Below, in pieces: positions 27,475 to 35,976 of a stretch of DNA of 64,000 nucleotides (position 1 is its first letter; each line of letters opens with the position of its first letter). The position numbers and the translations under genes are program-made. The notes beneath the pieces were generated by a model. It had not been told where the DNA came from and made no database searches. It saw nothing but the letters and a program-made list of their open reading frames with translations. This DNA comes from Deltaproteobacteria bacterium HGW-Deltaproteobacteria-8. GTDB taxonomy: Bacteria > Desulfobacterota > Desulfovibrionia > Desulfovibrionales > Desulfovibrionaceae. The stretch covers positions 1-64,000 of the forward strand of contig PHAR01000004.1 of assembly GCA_002840405.1 (NCBI GenBank), written 5' to 3'.

Positions 27475-27762
27475 ATGCCCGACTGGTCCGTGTACCTGCT
27501 CTCCTGCGCCGATGGCACGCTCTACTGCGGCGTGACCACGGACCTCGCACGCCGCCTGGCTGAGCATAACGCCGGAACAGCCAGCAAGTACACCCGCGCG
27601 CGCCTGCCCGTGGCGCTTGTGGCCAGCGCCCCCAGCGCGGACAAGGGCGCGGCCCTGCGCCTGGAGCTGGCCGTGAAGAAACGCCCGCGCGACAATAAGC
27701 TGGCCTTGCTGCTGGCGCAACCCGGTGCCGAACAGGCAGGGGCCGCATGCCCCTGCGCATGA
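27475..27762 (+). CDS. GIY-YIG nuclease superfamily protein (UPF0213-like)
   Basis: A 95-aa stand-alone GIY-YIG domain. The family pattern is seen as VYLLSCADGTLYCGVTTDLA followed by RRLAEHNAG and KYTRAR, and near the end the catalytic-type Glu in LRLELAVKK. Small proteins of this type are common and their substrates are generally unknown. Its 3' end overlaps the next gene by 16 bases. It is divergent from the ABC-F gene. Confidence 0.85.
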   Translation: MPDWSVYLLSCADGTLYCGVTTDLARRLAEHNAGTASKYTRARLPVALVASAPSADKGAALRLELAVKKRPRDNKLALLLAQPGAEQAGAACPCA

Positions 27763-28700
27763 ACACCCGCGACACAAACGCCCTGAGCGCCTGCACCCTC
27801 TGCCCGCGCGCCTGCGGCGTGGACCGGAAGGTGAAGCCCGGCCTGTGCGGCATGGGCGCGACCCTGCGCGTGGCCCTGGCCCAGCTGCATTACGGCGAAG
27901 AACCCTGCCTAAGCGGCACCAGCCCCGAAGCTGGAGGCAGCGGCACCATCTTCTTCTCCGGTTGCTCCTTGCGCTGCGTATACTGCCAGAACCACGACAT
28001 CAGCATGGGCAGGCCCGAGGGCGTCGGCCTGGGACACGACCTGAGCGTGGACGACCTCACGGCCCTGATGCTGGAACTGCAGCGCTCCGGCGCGCACAAC
28101 GTGAACCTGGTCACGCCCACGCACTTCACGCCCCTGGTGCGCCAGGCCCTTGTGCTGGCCAGGGCCAACGGCCTCAGGGTCCCCGTGGTCTGGAACTCCA
28201 GCGCCTACGAGACGGTCGATACCCTGCGCACCTTGGAGGGCCTGGTGGACATCTATCTGCCTGACCTGCGCTACATGGACAGCCAAGCCGCAGCCCGCTA
28301 CTCGGCCGCGCCGGACTATCCCGAGGTCGCGATGGCGGCCATCAAGGAGATGCACCGGCAAGTGGGCCAACTCGTGGTGGAGGTCGGCCCAGAGGGGCAA
28401 TTGGCCCGGCGCGGGCTGCTCATCCGCCTCCTGGCGCTGCCGGGAAACGCGGGCCGCGTGGACCTCGCGCTGGACTGGATCGCCGGAAACCTGGGTACAG
28501 GCACGGCCATCAGCCTCATGGGTCAGTACTACCCAGCCCACCGCACGCGCGAGTTCCCGGAGATTGACCGCGGCCTCAAGCCCATCGAGTACGCGGCCCT
28601 GCGCCGCCACATGGAGCGGCTCGGCTTTGAGAACGGCTTTGTGCAGCAGGTGGGCTCAAGCAGCAGCTTCACCCCGGACTTCCGCCAAAACGACGGCTGA
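27747..28700 (+). CDS. PflA/PflX-like radical SAM protein
   Basis: A 317-aa radical SAM protein. The SAM-cluster motif is CSLRCVYC (C-x3-C-x2-C) near residues 72-79. An N-terminal Cys set (CTLCPRACGVDR and GLCGMG) suggests an additional cluster or metal site. The layout matches the COG1313-type proteins related to pyruvate formate-lyase activase, whose substrates are mostly unknown. No glycyl-radical enzyme is adjacent. It overlaps the GIY-YIG gene; a second ATG 12 bases downstream could also be the start. Confidence 0.85.
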   Translation: MPLRMNTRDTNALSACTLCPRACGVDRKVKPGLCGMGATLRVALAQLHYGEEPCLSGTSPEAGGSGTIFFSGCSLRCVYCQNHDISMGRPEGVGLGHDLSVDDLTALMLELQRSGAHNVNLVTPTHFTPLVRQALVLARANGLRVPVVWNSSAYETVDTLRTLEGLVDIYLPDLRYMDSQAAARYSAAPDYPEVAMAAIKEMHRQVGQLVVEVGPEGQLARRGLLIRLLALPGNAGRVDLALDWIAGNLGTGTAISLMGQYYPAHRTREFPEIDRGLKPIEYAALRRHMERLGFENGFVQQVGSSSSFTPDFRQNDG

Positions 28701-28760
28701 AGCCCGCCCGAACTCGACGAAACGGGCGGAATCTGGCAAGCATTTGAAAAAAGGATCCCC

Positions 28761-29759
28761 ATGCTCACCTCGGAACAAGACTTCCTCAACATGATCGACC
28801 GCCACTTTCCGGTGCGCGCGGATGGCGTGCTCCTCGGCCGGGGCGACGACTGCGCCATCCTCGACGTGCTGGGCCCCCTGTGCGTGAGCACGGACCTGTT
28901 TGTCGAGGGCGCGCACTTCCGGCGCTCGTACTTCACCCCGGCGGACATCGGACACAAGGCGCTCGCCGCCGCCGCCAGCGACCTCGCGGCCATGGGCGCG
29001 GCCCCGGTAGCCTGCGCGCTGTCGCTGGTGCTTCCGGATGACATCGACGACGCCTTCCTGGACGAGCTGCTCGCAGGCATGGCCGCGCTGTCCCGTCGCC
29101 TGGGCCTGCCGCTCTGCGGGGGGGATTTGAGCCGTGGCCCGGCGCTGATCCTGGACCTGGCCGTGTTCGGACGGCCCGGCCCGGCCGGGGCGCTGCTGCG
29201 GCGCGGAACCCTGCGCCCCGGCGACGAGCTGGTGCTGGTGGGCGACGCCGGTCTGGCCAGGGCCGGACTTTACGCACTGGAAGAGTCCGGCCGCGACGCC
29301 CTGGAGCGCTTCCCCGCCGCCACAGCCGCGCACCTGCGACCCGAGCCACGCCTGAACGAGGGGCAACTTTTGGCGGGGCTGCCGGGGGTGCGCGCGCTCA
29401 TGGACGTGTCCGACGGCCTGGCCCGCGACATCCCGCGCCTGCTCGGCCTGGGCACAAATCTCAGCCAAGGCGGCGGCAAGGCCTTGGGCGCGGACCTGAC
29501 CATCGACGAGAGCCTGCTGCACCCGGAAGCGCTGCTGTTCTTCACCGCGCGCGCCCAGACCCTCGGCCAATCGCCCGTGGAGGCCTTTGTGCTTGGCGGG
29601 GAGGACTACGCGCTCCTGGCGGGCGTCGACCCGTCCGGGCTGGCGCTGGTGCTGGCGGCCATGCCCTCGGCCCGGCACCTTGGCACGGTCTCGGCCGTGC
29701 CTGGGCTGCGCGTGGGCGGCGAGGCCTTCACCCGCGCCGGGTTCGACCATTTCGGCTAG
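28761..29759 (+). CDS. thiL: Thiamine-monophosphate kinase
   Basis: Phosphorylates thiamine monophosphate to the active diphosphate (332 aa). The PurM/ThiL-like pattern is present: GRGDDCAIL at the N-terminus, VSTDLFVEGAHF, GHKALAAAASDLAAMGA, CGGDLSRGP, the mid-protein MDVSDGLARDIPRL and GGEDYALL. AAGGAT precedes the ATG. It lies upstream of the TrmO-like gene with a 13-base gap. Confidence 0.93.
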   Translation: MLTSEQDFLNMIDRHFPVRADGVLLGRGDDCAILDVLGPLCVSTDLFVEGAHFRRSYFTPADIGHKALAAAASDLAAMGAAPVACALSLVLPDDIDDAFLDELLAGMAALSRRLGLPLCGGDLSRGPALILDLAVFGRPGPAGALLRRGTLRPGDELVLVGDAGLARAGLYALEESGRDALERFPAATAAHLRPEPRLNEGQLLAGLPGVRALMDVSDGLARDIPRLLGLGTNLSQGGGKALGADLTIDESLLHPEALLFFTARAQTLGQSPVEAFVLGGEDYALLAGVDPSGLALVLAAMPSARHLGTVSAVPGLRVGGEAFTRAGFDHFG

Positions 29760-29772
29760 GAGGTTTGCACCA

Positions 29773-30201
29773 ATGGCCAAGACAGCGCCCGTCTCCCCCC
29801 GGCCCCCGATCAACGCCACCCTGACTGTTCTGGGGTACGTGCGCTCCAGCCTCAAGGACCGGGAGGGCGCGCCGAAATCCGGCGACGAGGGCGCGCCCGA
29901 GGCCTGGATCGAGCTGGACCCGTCCTACGCCCCGGCGCTCTTGGGCCTCACGGTGGGCAGCCGCGTCCTCATCGTCACCTGGCTGCACCAGGGCGACCGC
30001 ACGACCCTGCAATGCCACCCGCGCGCCGACCGAAACCGGCCCCTGCGCGGGGTTTTCGCCACGCGCTCGCCAGACCGGCCCAACCCGCTGGGCCTGCATG
30101 AGGTCGAAATCAGGGAGATCGTGGAACCGGCGCGGCTGCGGGTGTTCCCGCTGGAGGCCATCGACGGCACCCCGGTGGTGGACATGAAGAACGTGGGCTG
30201 A
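29773..30201 (+). CDS. TrmO/TsaA-family protein (putative tRNA N6-methyltransferase)
   Basis: A 142-aa TsaA/VirR-type beta-barrel protein. The family motifs are visible as TVLGYVRSSLKDREGAP, the long acidic IELDPSYAPALLGL, and the SAM-site block FATRSPDRPNPLGLHEVEI. E. coli TrmO uses SAM to methylate t6A37 in tRNA-Thr, but the short single-domain form here may have another target. AGGAGG lies 9 bases before the ATG. It overlaps nothing and probably shares the thiL transcript. Confidence 0.85.
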   Translation: MAKTAPVSPRPPINATLTVLGYVRSSLKDREGAPKSGDEGAPEAWIELDPSYAPALLGLTVGSRVLIVTWLHQGDRTTLQCHPRADRNRPLRGVFATRSPDRPNPLGLHEVEIREIVEPARLRVFPLEAIDGTPVVDMKNVG

Positions 30202-30209
30202 AAAGACGG

Positions 30210-30389
30210 CTATCTCTTGAGCAGTCTCGTGACCACGACTGCGGCGACAACAACCAGAACGACCAGGACCAGGACCCAATTGTCCTCAAAAAATACCTGA
30301 TAGTCCGGCTTCCTCGCCCTGTCGATATCCTGCAAGGCCTTCCCGATGACATCCGTCGCCGCGACGCTGATCTGCATGAAATTTCCCAC
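30210..30389 (-). CDS. Small single-pass membrane protein (59 aa)
   Basis: A 59-codon frame with an AGGAGG site 6 bases before its GTG start (or ATG four codons later). A soluble, charged N-terminal half (DVIGKALQDIDRARKPDYQ) is followed by one strongly hydrophobic helix (VLVLVVLVVVAAVVV) and a basic TRLLKR tail. It therefore looks like a tail-anchored or single-pass protein with the N-terminus outside the membrane helix. It ends 8 bases from the TrmO-like gene on the other strand. I recognise no family. Confidence 0.6.
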   Translation of the reverse strand: MGNFMQISVAATDVIGKALQDIDRARKPDYQVFFEDNWVLVLVVLVVVAAVVVTRLLKR

Positions 30390-30600
30390 GCCAAACCTCC
30401 TGCTCGTTACGATGTGTGGGTTCCACAGGGAACTCCAATCGTCATGAGCCTACGCTGGGCATCCACGCGCAGTCGGTGCTCCAGCGAACATTGCCGGATT
30501 CGGCCAGCATGTGCTGTGGCCTGTGCGCCGGGCGGCGCGGGGCGGGGAGAGGTGAAGAGCGTGAGGTGAGGCGCGGCCGCGACGTCCGGCCTTGCGGGCT

Positions 30601-31692
30601 TCAAGCCTGAGGGCTGCCCACGAGGCTCGCGAAATGGGCCTTGGTCATCCGGGCCAGTTCCGGGTCGGGGATGTGCATGGCCACCTGGTCGACCACGGGG
30701 CGGCCCTGGCGGCAATTGCGGCAGCAGGGCAGCTCGTTTTCCGTGTTCACGGTCTCGCGCACCTTGCGCCGCAGGGGGTGGTTCCAGACCTCTTCGAAGC
30801 TGTCGGTGTTGAGGTTCCCGGCCAGGCCCGCTCCGCCGCAGCAGATGGCTGCGGAGCCGTCCACGTTCACGGTCAGGGCCTGCCAGGGCACGATGCAGCG
30901 GTGCGTCTGGCCGGCCGACTGGGCGAACACCGGCTTCTCGGCAAACAGGGGGGGAATGCGCACCGCCACCCCGTGCCGGTCGCCCGCCGCCACCGCGCGC
31001 TGGAACTCCTGGTCCGCCAGCTCCGGGAAGAAATACAGGGATTCCCGCGCCATGTCCTCGGTGTCGGCCCGGAGCAGGAACACGGTGATGGCCGCAACGC
31101 CGATGCCGCCCGCCAGATGGACCAGGGTGGCCAGTTCCTCGATGTTCGAGCGCATGGCCACAAAATTGAACTCCAGCACGGGCCTGCGCACCATCCGCGC
31201 CGCCTTCAGCTCGGTCAGCAGCCGGATGTTCTTGATCAGGGCGTTGAAGTCGCCGCCCTGGCGGATGCGGTTGTAGGTTTCCGCCCTGCCCCCGTCGCAA
31301 CTGATCTTCACGATGCCCACGCCGTTCTTCAGGAGCATGCGGCGCTGCCGCTCCAGCAGCAGGGAGCCGTTGGTCTGCACGATGGGCGAGCACTGGCTCT
31401 GGTGGCACAGGTGGAAGAAATGGTCGATGTGGTCGTACAGGAAGGGTTCGCCGCCGGTGATGCAGACATTGTCCGCGTAGGGCAGCGCGCGGCCGATCTG
31501 CTCCAGCGCCGCCGCGCTGATCTGCGCCGAGGACTTGTGCGCCTGGTTGCACATGACGCAGCGGTAGTTGCAACGCTCCAGGGCCGTGATGGTCACAAGG
31601 GACGGGAAAGACTCCGCCTGGCCGACGTTGTGGAGCATTTCGTGCGAGATCTGGGCACGATTTTTTTCCTTCAGCTGGGGCAAAGCAGGCAT
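30601..31692 (-). CDS. Radical SAM/SPASM domain protein
   Basis: A 363-aa protein with the radical-SAM motif CNYRCVMC (residues about 41-48), GGEPFLYDHID, a TIM-barrel core, and a C-terminal SPASM-like region with cysteines in HRCIVPW, AICCGG and CCRNCRQG for auxiliary clusters. Such proteins modify peptides or assist cofactor or nucleotide-sugar chemistry. No obvious precursor peptide lies next to it. AAGGA precedes the ATG. A CAT-like acetyltransferase lies upstream on the same strand, about 105 bases away. Confidence 0.83.
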   Translation of the reverse strand: MPALPQLKEKNRAQISHEMLHNVGQAESFPSLVTITALERCNYRCVMCNQAHKSSAQISAAALEQIGRALPYADNVCITGGEPFLYDHIDHFFHLCHQSQCSPIVQTNGSLLLERQRRMLLKNGVGIVKISCDGGRAETYNRIRQGGDFNALIKNIRLLTELKAARMVRRPVLEFNFVAMRSNIEELATLVHLAGGIGVAAITVFLLRADTEDMARESLYFFPELADQEFQRAVAAGDRHGVAVRIPPLFAEKPVFAQSAGQTHRCIVPWQALTVNVDGSAAICCGGAGLAGNLNTDSFEEVWNHPLRRKVRETVNTENELPCCRNCRQGRPVVDQVAMHIPDPELARMTKAHFASLVGSPQA

Positions 31693-31797
31693 ATGCGTCC
31701 TTCGTGTGGAGGCTTGGGGGGGGCAGCACCCGGCAACAGGTGCAGTCTCCTTGACGCATGCAGATTCGAGGCCAACAGCGCGTGGACAAAATTGAGG

Positions 31798-32451
31798 CTA
31801 GGGGCGGGAAAGCCCCGCGAAAGCCGCCTCGGGAGCTGCGCAAAGCGCACTCAGCGCCTGCATGAATTGTGAAACGTGCGCGCCGTCCGCCAGGCCGTGG
31901 TGCACCTGAAGGCTGACCGCGAGGAGCGTTCTGTCGTCTCTCGGCTCAAAACGCCCCCACACGATGCGGGGGATGGCATCCGGCGGGGAGAAGCTCATGG
32001 GATGGCTGACGGAAGTGAAGTGAACCCAGGGAAGGCAACTGAGGTACAGCATGTCCTGTTCTGTCGATTCCAGCGAAGACTCCTGCGCGTTCTTCACCTG
32101 CTCCATGACCTCGCGGGTGCGGGCGATGAAGGTGTTCGGGTCCTCGGTGTAACGGGCCGAGCAGAAGTTCAGCTGCCCACGGCTGTTGAGGACGGTGAAG
32201 GACGGATGAACAACATCGCACATACACACGACATCGTCTACAATTCTCAGCCTGAGTTCTGGAACGCTGTTGGCTGCCTTGGTGACAAGGTAGATCATGC
32301 CGACGTATGACGGGATTGCACAGTCCGTCATGAAACGTCTTGCCAATGTAACATCAAGCTCACAGGTCAAAGCCCAATAGGGGTACTGCATTTTGCTGAA
32401 GTAATTGTACTGATCTCGCCTGCCCCATGTTTCCATATCAATGGGCTTCAC
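31798..32451 (-). CDS. Chloramphenicol acetyltransferase-like protein (type A CAT family)
   Basis: A 217-aa trimeric CAT-type acyltransferase. It retains the catalytic region VHHGLADGAHVSQF (equivalent to HHxxxDGxH of CAT) and the LPWVHFTS segment. The N-terminus RRDQYNYFSKM matches the family (W-R-xxF-x-F-Y pattern). Whether it acetylates chloramphenicol or another alcohol is not clear; many chromosomal homologues have unknown substrates. The start is GTG, with AGGAG 6 bases upstream. Possibly functions with the adjacent SPASM protein. Confidence 0.82.
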   Translation of the reverse strand: MKPIDMETWGRRDQYNYFSKMQYPYWALTCELDVTLARRFMTDCAIPSYVGMIYLVTKAANSVPELRLRIVDDVVCMCDVVHPSFTVLNSRGQLNFCSARYTEDPNTFIARTREVMEQVKNAQESSLESTEQDMLYLSCLPWVHFTSVSHPMSFSPPDAIPRIVWGRFEPRDDRTLLAVSLQVHHGLADGAHVSQFMQALSALCAAPEAAFAGLSRP

Positions 32452-32502
32452 GTATGTCTCCTGTGGACTTTTGCTTCTTGGGATGGGCAGCTCGACTCCT
32501 GC

Positions 32503-32799
32503 TCAGACGGCCTGCCCCTTGAGCACCAGGTTGCACTTGTTCAGCTCTTTGAGCGCCTTGGCGCGCAGCTCCGTGACTTCGTCGAGCTTGTCCTGCAGCT
32601 TGGCCACATTGCGCCGGGCGAGATCCTGAAATTTGGTGTGGCGGGGGTCCTTGCTGGTCTTGAAGGCGGGCTTGGCCTTCTCGTCGGCGATCTCTCTGGT
32701 CAGGTGCTTGATCCTCTTTTCAAAGTCCTGGATGCGGGTGCCAAGCACCTTCCGCCGCAGCTTCAGCGCCTCGGTATTGTCTGTCTTGCTCATGACCAT
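32503..32799 (-). CDS. Small charged coiled-coil protein, hypothetical
   Basis: A 98-aa, highly charged protein. It contains heptad-like stretches (LGTRIQDFEKRIKHLTREI and KLQDKLDEVTELRAKALKEL) that predict two helical coiled-coil segments around a basic loop (KTSKDPRHTKF). No family recognised. AAGGTG lies 5 bases before the first ATG, with another ATG two codons later. It precedes the CAT-like gene on the same strand. Confidence 0.6.
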   Translation of the reverse strand: MVMSKTDNTEALKLRRKVLGTRIQDFEKRIKHLTREIADEKAKPAFKTSKDPRHTKFQDLARRNVAKLQDKLDEVTELRAKALKELNKCNLVLKGQAV

Positions 32800-32905
32800 G
32801 GGGGCACCTTGGGGCTAGAACGTGATTGGGTGGACTGGGATGGCGTGACATCGCCCGTGGGCCGGGGTTTGTCAACCGCGAGAGGGGCGGGGCACGCGGC
32901 TGGCC

Positions 32906-33115
32906 TCAGGCGATGTCCATGACTTCGAGCTTGCGCACGAGGTCGGAGTAGCGCTCACGCGGCATGTTCAGCTCAACCGTCTGCCCCGCGCCCATGGTGA
33001 GCGTGACGAGCACGCGGTCATCGTCCACGTCCTTCGTCGTGATGAAGCGGACCTGGGCCAGGTTCACAAGCGTCTGGTTCTCTGGGTCCAGGGACAGGTC
33101 GCCGATCCAGGTCAT
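32906..33115 (-). CDS. Small hypothetical protein (69 aa)
   Basis: A 69-aa soluble protein. The sequence alternates like a beta-rich domain (VNLAQVRFITTKDVDDDRVL then VTLTMGAGQTVELN), ending with a helix (RERYSDLVRKLEVMDIA). No family recognised. I chose this ATG because AAGGAG lies 6 bases upstream. A longer frame exists but lacks a ribosome site. Confidence 0.55.
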   Translation of the reverse strand: MTWIGDLSLDPENQTLVNLAQVRFITTKDVDDDRVLVTLTMGAGQTVELNMPRERYSDLVRKLEVMDIA

Positions 33116-33176
33116 GCGTGGCTCCTTGCGCGGTTTGAGGTTGAAACTGCCGGAGACTAAGGGGTGAAACTTACAA

Positions 33177-33620
33177 TTACCACAATCCCTGTGCTGCAAG
33201 TTCATCCTTAATTTTGTTTGCTTCTGCCAACGCGACCTTGCCCCATCTTGCATGCTCACGCAGCAACTGTAGTGTTCTATCCAGCTGTGCCGGTGTCGCT
33301 GTAGATAGATCCATTCCTATGCTTGGATTTTTAACGCCATCCTCTACACCGTCTTGCCAGTCTGGCAAACATAGCAAACAAACCTTTAAATTGTTTTTAA
33401 TTACATCATCATGCGTGTGTTTCAACGCGAATATAAAAGAAGATTTAATTACATCTTTTGGATAAGGCAACAAACTCGTGTCAAGATATGAATACCCAGA
33501 AGTTGCTCTTTGCTCTACTGCGAGGGCGTATGCACGAATTATCTCAGCCACAGTTTCACCAGCCTGAAGACTTCGCGACATATCTTCTTTGTATTCCGAC
33601 AACCATTGGTTAATTGCCAT
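33177..33620 (-). CDS. AT-rich hypothetical protein (147 aa)
   Basis: A 147-aa, probably soluble and helical protein (INQWLSEYKEDMSRSLQAGE, then an A/V/E-rich helix, DLSTATPAQLDRTLQLL near the end). The frame is clearly richer in A+T than the genes on both sides, with codons such as AAT, TTA and ATA rare elsewhere in the window. This suggests recent acquisition. CAGGGGGG precedes the ATG. No family recognised. Confidence 0.55.
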   Translation of the reverse strand: MAINQWLSEYKEDMSRSLQAGETVAEIIRAYALAVEQRATSGYSYLDTSLLPYPKDVIKSSFIFALKHTHDDVIKNNLKVCLLCLPDWQDGVEDGVKNPSIGMDLSTATPAQLDRTLQLLREHARWGKVALAEANKIKDELAAQGLW

Positions 33621-33701
33621 CAGCCCCCCTGAATTGCTCAGCCCAAAAGACCGTGCAGTTACTAAACGATACCATAACAACATCCGTTCGCAACCCCCCA
33701 T

Positions 33702-33730
33702 AAAAAGGCCCGCCGCTTGCGCGACGGGCC
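33702..33730 (-). terminator. Rho-independent terminator after nrfHA
   Basis: On the minus strand, GGCCCGTCGC and GCGGCGGGCC pair across a GCAA loop and are followed by TTTTT. It is placed about 30 bases after the nrfA stop. Confidence 0.9.
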
Positions 33731-33760
33731 TCATCATTCAGCAGTTTCTAATCCGCCAGC

Positions 33761-35233
33761 CTAGAACTGGTCCTGCACGCCCGAGGGGTCCTTGAACTCC
33801 ACGGACTTGTCCCACATGATCTTCTTGGTGCCGCGGTTGTCCAGGTACTTGGCCAGCTCCAGGTCGACCTTGATGGGCACGTCCACGCCAGCCTTCATCA
33901 GCGCCTGGCGCAGATACCCCTCGGCCTTGGTGGCAAAGGCCGTGGAGTCGCCCAGCACGCGCTGCGCCTCAGTCGGGTTGTGGAAGCCCACAGAGTTCTC
34001 CGCGCCGATGAACAGCGAGCGGTAGAAGGCCTCCTCGTAGTAGTCGCGCGCCTTGTCGTACAAGGCCTTGTCGATGACCTTGCCCTCGGCCTGGGCCTTG
34101 TGCGCGGTCTCGATGAGCTTGGCCACCGTGGCCGTGGCATACCCCGCGCGGATCTGCATGGACGCGGTGCGGTCCTGAATGGTCGTCACCTGCTCCTTGA
34201 GCCAGGCCGCCGTCTCGGTGTGGCACTGCATGCAGGCCTTCATGTCGTTCTTGAGAGGGCTCATGACGCGGTGGTCGCTGAACTTGTGCACGCCCTGCTT
34301 GGTGTACGGCATGTGGCAGTCGGCGCAGGCGGCCCCGGCCTTCCAGTGCACGCTCTTGTTGCTGAACAGCTCAAACTCGGGGTGGCGCAAGAAGGCCATC
34401 TTGTAGCCGGTGACGCTCTGCTTCCACTCGCGGTTGGCGTCGTCCGAGCGGATGACCTTGATGATGTTCTCAATGGTGATCTCGCCCCACTTGCTGCCAG
34501 CCCAGGGGAAGAACAGGCCCACAGACTTCATGTCCTTGTCCTTGGGCACGTTGTAGGTCACGTGGCACTGGCCGCACACCAGGCTGCGCTTCTCCTGGCG
34601 GGTGAGCTTCTTCTGGTCCACCTTCATGGCGTCCAGCGCCGCGCCCAGCGTGAACCCGCGCGAGAGCTTGAGCCCCATGTCCTTGTTGTCGTGGCAGTCG
34701 ATGCAGGCCACGCCCAGCTCCCGGTTCTTCTCCGGGATCATGGCCAGAACTTCCTTGTAGGGCTTGGAGTAGTAGTCCGCGCCCATCTGCTTCTGGAGCT
34801 GCGGGGCGTAGGGCGTCTTGCACGACAGGCACACGCCGCCGCTCTTGAGGCGCGAGGCGTCGATGTCCAGCTGGTCGCGGATCATGCGCGAGTGGCCCTT
34901 GGGCTCGTTGTACTCCACGCCAAAGCCCCAGCCGTTGAACAACAGCGCCATGTACGGGTACTCGGCCAGCTTGTCGTAGGTCAGGTGGTCGGCGTCGAAA
35001 CCGCGCTTGTATTTGCTCTTGCCTGCGGGCTCGGGGTCGTTGGTCTTCTTCCAGGTCTCATATTCCTCGGGATAGGCCTTGCCCCAAACCTCCGGGTCGA
35101 TCTCGTTGTCCGGGATGACGACGGTCTTGACCATCTCCGGCTTGCTCGGCGCGCAGCCGTACGGGATGACCAGATACGCCAGCGCCAGCGCAACTCCGAC
35201 GATGAACAGGGTTCCCTTCTTCCTCAAAGCCAT
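33761..35233 (-). CDS. nrfA: Ammonia-forming cytochrome c nitrite reductase catalytic subunit
   Basis: Pentahaem periplasmic enzyme (490 aa) reducing nitrite to ammonium with six electrons. Five haem sites are seen: CLSCK (the lysine-ligated catalytic haem), CIDCH, CGQCH, CADCH and CMQCH, in family order. The N-terminus has a hydrophobic signal segment followed by GCAPSK, possibly a lipoprotein-like cleavage site. Electrons come from NrfH, encoded upstream. In sulfate reducers this system detoxifies nitrite. Confidence 0.96.
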   Translation of the reverse strand: MALRKKGTLFIVGVALALAYLVIPYGCAPSKPEMVKTVVIPDNEIDPEVWGKAYPEEYETWKKTNDPEPAGKSKYKRGFDADHLTYDKLAEYPYMALLFNGWGFGVEYNEPKGHSRMIRDQLDIDASRLKSGGVCLSCKTPYAPQLQKQMGADYYSKPYKEVLAMIPEKNRELGVACIDCHDNKDMGLKLSRGFTLGAALDAMKVDQKKLTRQEKRSLVCGQCHVTYNVPKDKDMKSVGLFFPWAGSKWGEITIENIIKVIRSDDANREWKQSVTGYKMAFLRHPEFELFSNKSVHWKAGAACADCHMPYTKQGVHKFSDHRVMSPLKNDMKACMQCHTETAAWLKEQVTTIQDRTASMQIRAGYATATVAKLIETAHKAQAEGKVIDKALYDKARDYYEEAFYRSLFIGAENSVGFHNPTEAQRVLGDSTAFATKAEGYLRQALMKAGVDVPIKVDLELAKYLDNRGTKKIMWDKSVEFKDPSGVQDQF

Positions 35234-35313
35234 GTCGCTCCTCCTCCCGTAAATCGTTATTCCCCTGCAACGGAGAAATTTGTGTTCGTCAGGTCCTGCT
35301 GCCCCGGCAACGG

Positions 35314-35775
35314 CTACTGCGTCTCCAGCGCGCCGCTGCGCTTGTGCATGATGCGGCGGTGGCAGTCGGTGCAGCTGCGCTCCTGGTCGATCATGTCCAC
35401 GGCCTCCGCATGGCAGCGGATGCAGTTGGCTTGCACCACCTTGCGGCCGTGCTCGGTGATGCGGATGTCGTCGGGCACGCGCCCGGCGTTGAACAGCACC
35501 AGGTCCTTCATGCCGTCGATGGACTTCCAGACGTAGTGCGCGGGCAGGCTGTCATTGGGCAGGTGGCAGTCCACGCAGGCCTTGCGCCGGTGCGCGCCCT
35601 GGTGGAACCAGGCCTCGTAGTGGGACTCGTGGATGTGGCAGGAGGCGCAGAAGTCCGGGGTTTCCGATTTGGCCAGGAGCTGCGGCGGCCCCAAAGCCAG
35701 GAACAGCGCCACGGCCAGGACCACCGCGCCCGCCAGAAGAACCATCCGCAAGCCGCGACGTTTCTCGTCACTCAT
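35314..35775 (-). CDS. nrfH: Tetrahaem membrane-anchored cytochrome c NrfH
   Basis: Quinol-oxidising partner of NrfA (153 aa). A single N-terminal membrane helix (VLLAGAVVLAVALFLAL) is followed by four haem-binding motifs: CASCH, CVDCH, CIRCH and CTDCH. The ATG used gives the usual short cytoplasmic N-terminus and has a G-rich ribosome site. An in-frame upstream extension is unlikely. nrfA begins about 80 bases downstream. Confidence 0.94.
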   Translation of the reverse strand: MSDEKRRGLRMVLLAGAVVLAVALFLALGPPQLLAKSETPDFCASCHIHESHYEAWFHQGAHRRKACVDCHLPNDSLPAHYVWKSIDGMKDLVLFNAGRVPDDIRITEHGRKVVQANCIRCHAEAVDMIDQERSCTDCHRRIMHKRSGALETQ

Positions 35776-35920
35776 TCCCCCACCCCTTTTAAGGCTAAAC
35801 GTCCCGCCCAGGCCACCCTGAACGGCTCTCCCCGCAGGCACATGGCACAACCAACTAGAATCATTGCACCCTGCAACAGCGCCTACATTTTTGCACCTTA
35901 CTCTATTCTCTGCCGGATGA

Positions 35921-35936
35921 CTTGACTTAAGTCAAG
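35921..35936. promoter_or_regulatory. FNR/CRP-type (possibly HcpR) operator upstream of nrfHA
   Basis: CTTGACTTAAGTCAAG is a perfect 16-base palindrome with TTGAC/GTCAA half-sites, the general shape bound by CRP/FNR-family regulators. In sulfate reducers HcpR, a member of that family, controls nitrosative-stress genes. A TAAGGT -10-like hexamer on the minus strand at 35895-35900 would put the site near -41 for nrfHA. Confidence 0.65.
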
Positions 35937-35976
35937 CGGACGGGAGAGGCGGAGCAAAAAACCGCCATAAACGAAA

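Noticed and set aside
33761-35233. Octahaem or other multihaem reductase instead of NrfA
   Set aside because: Exactly five haem motifs are present, with CLSCK first, and NrfH is adjacent, so NrfA is the simplest call.
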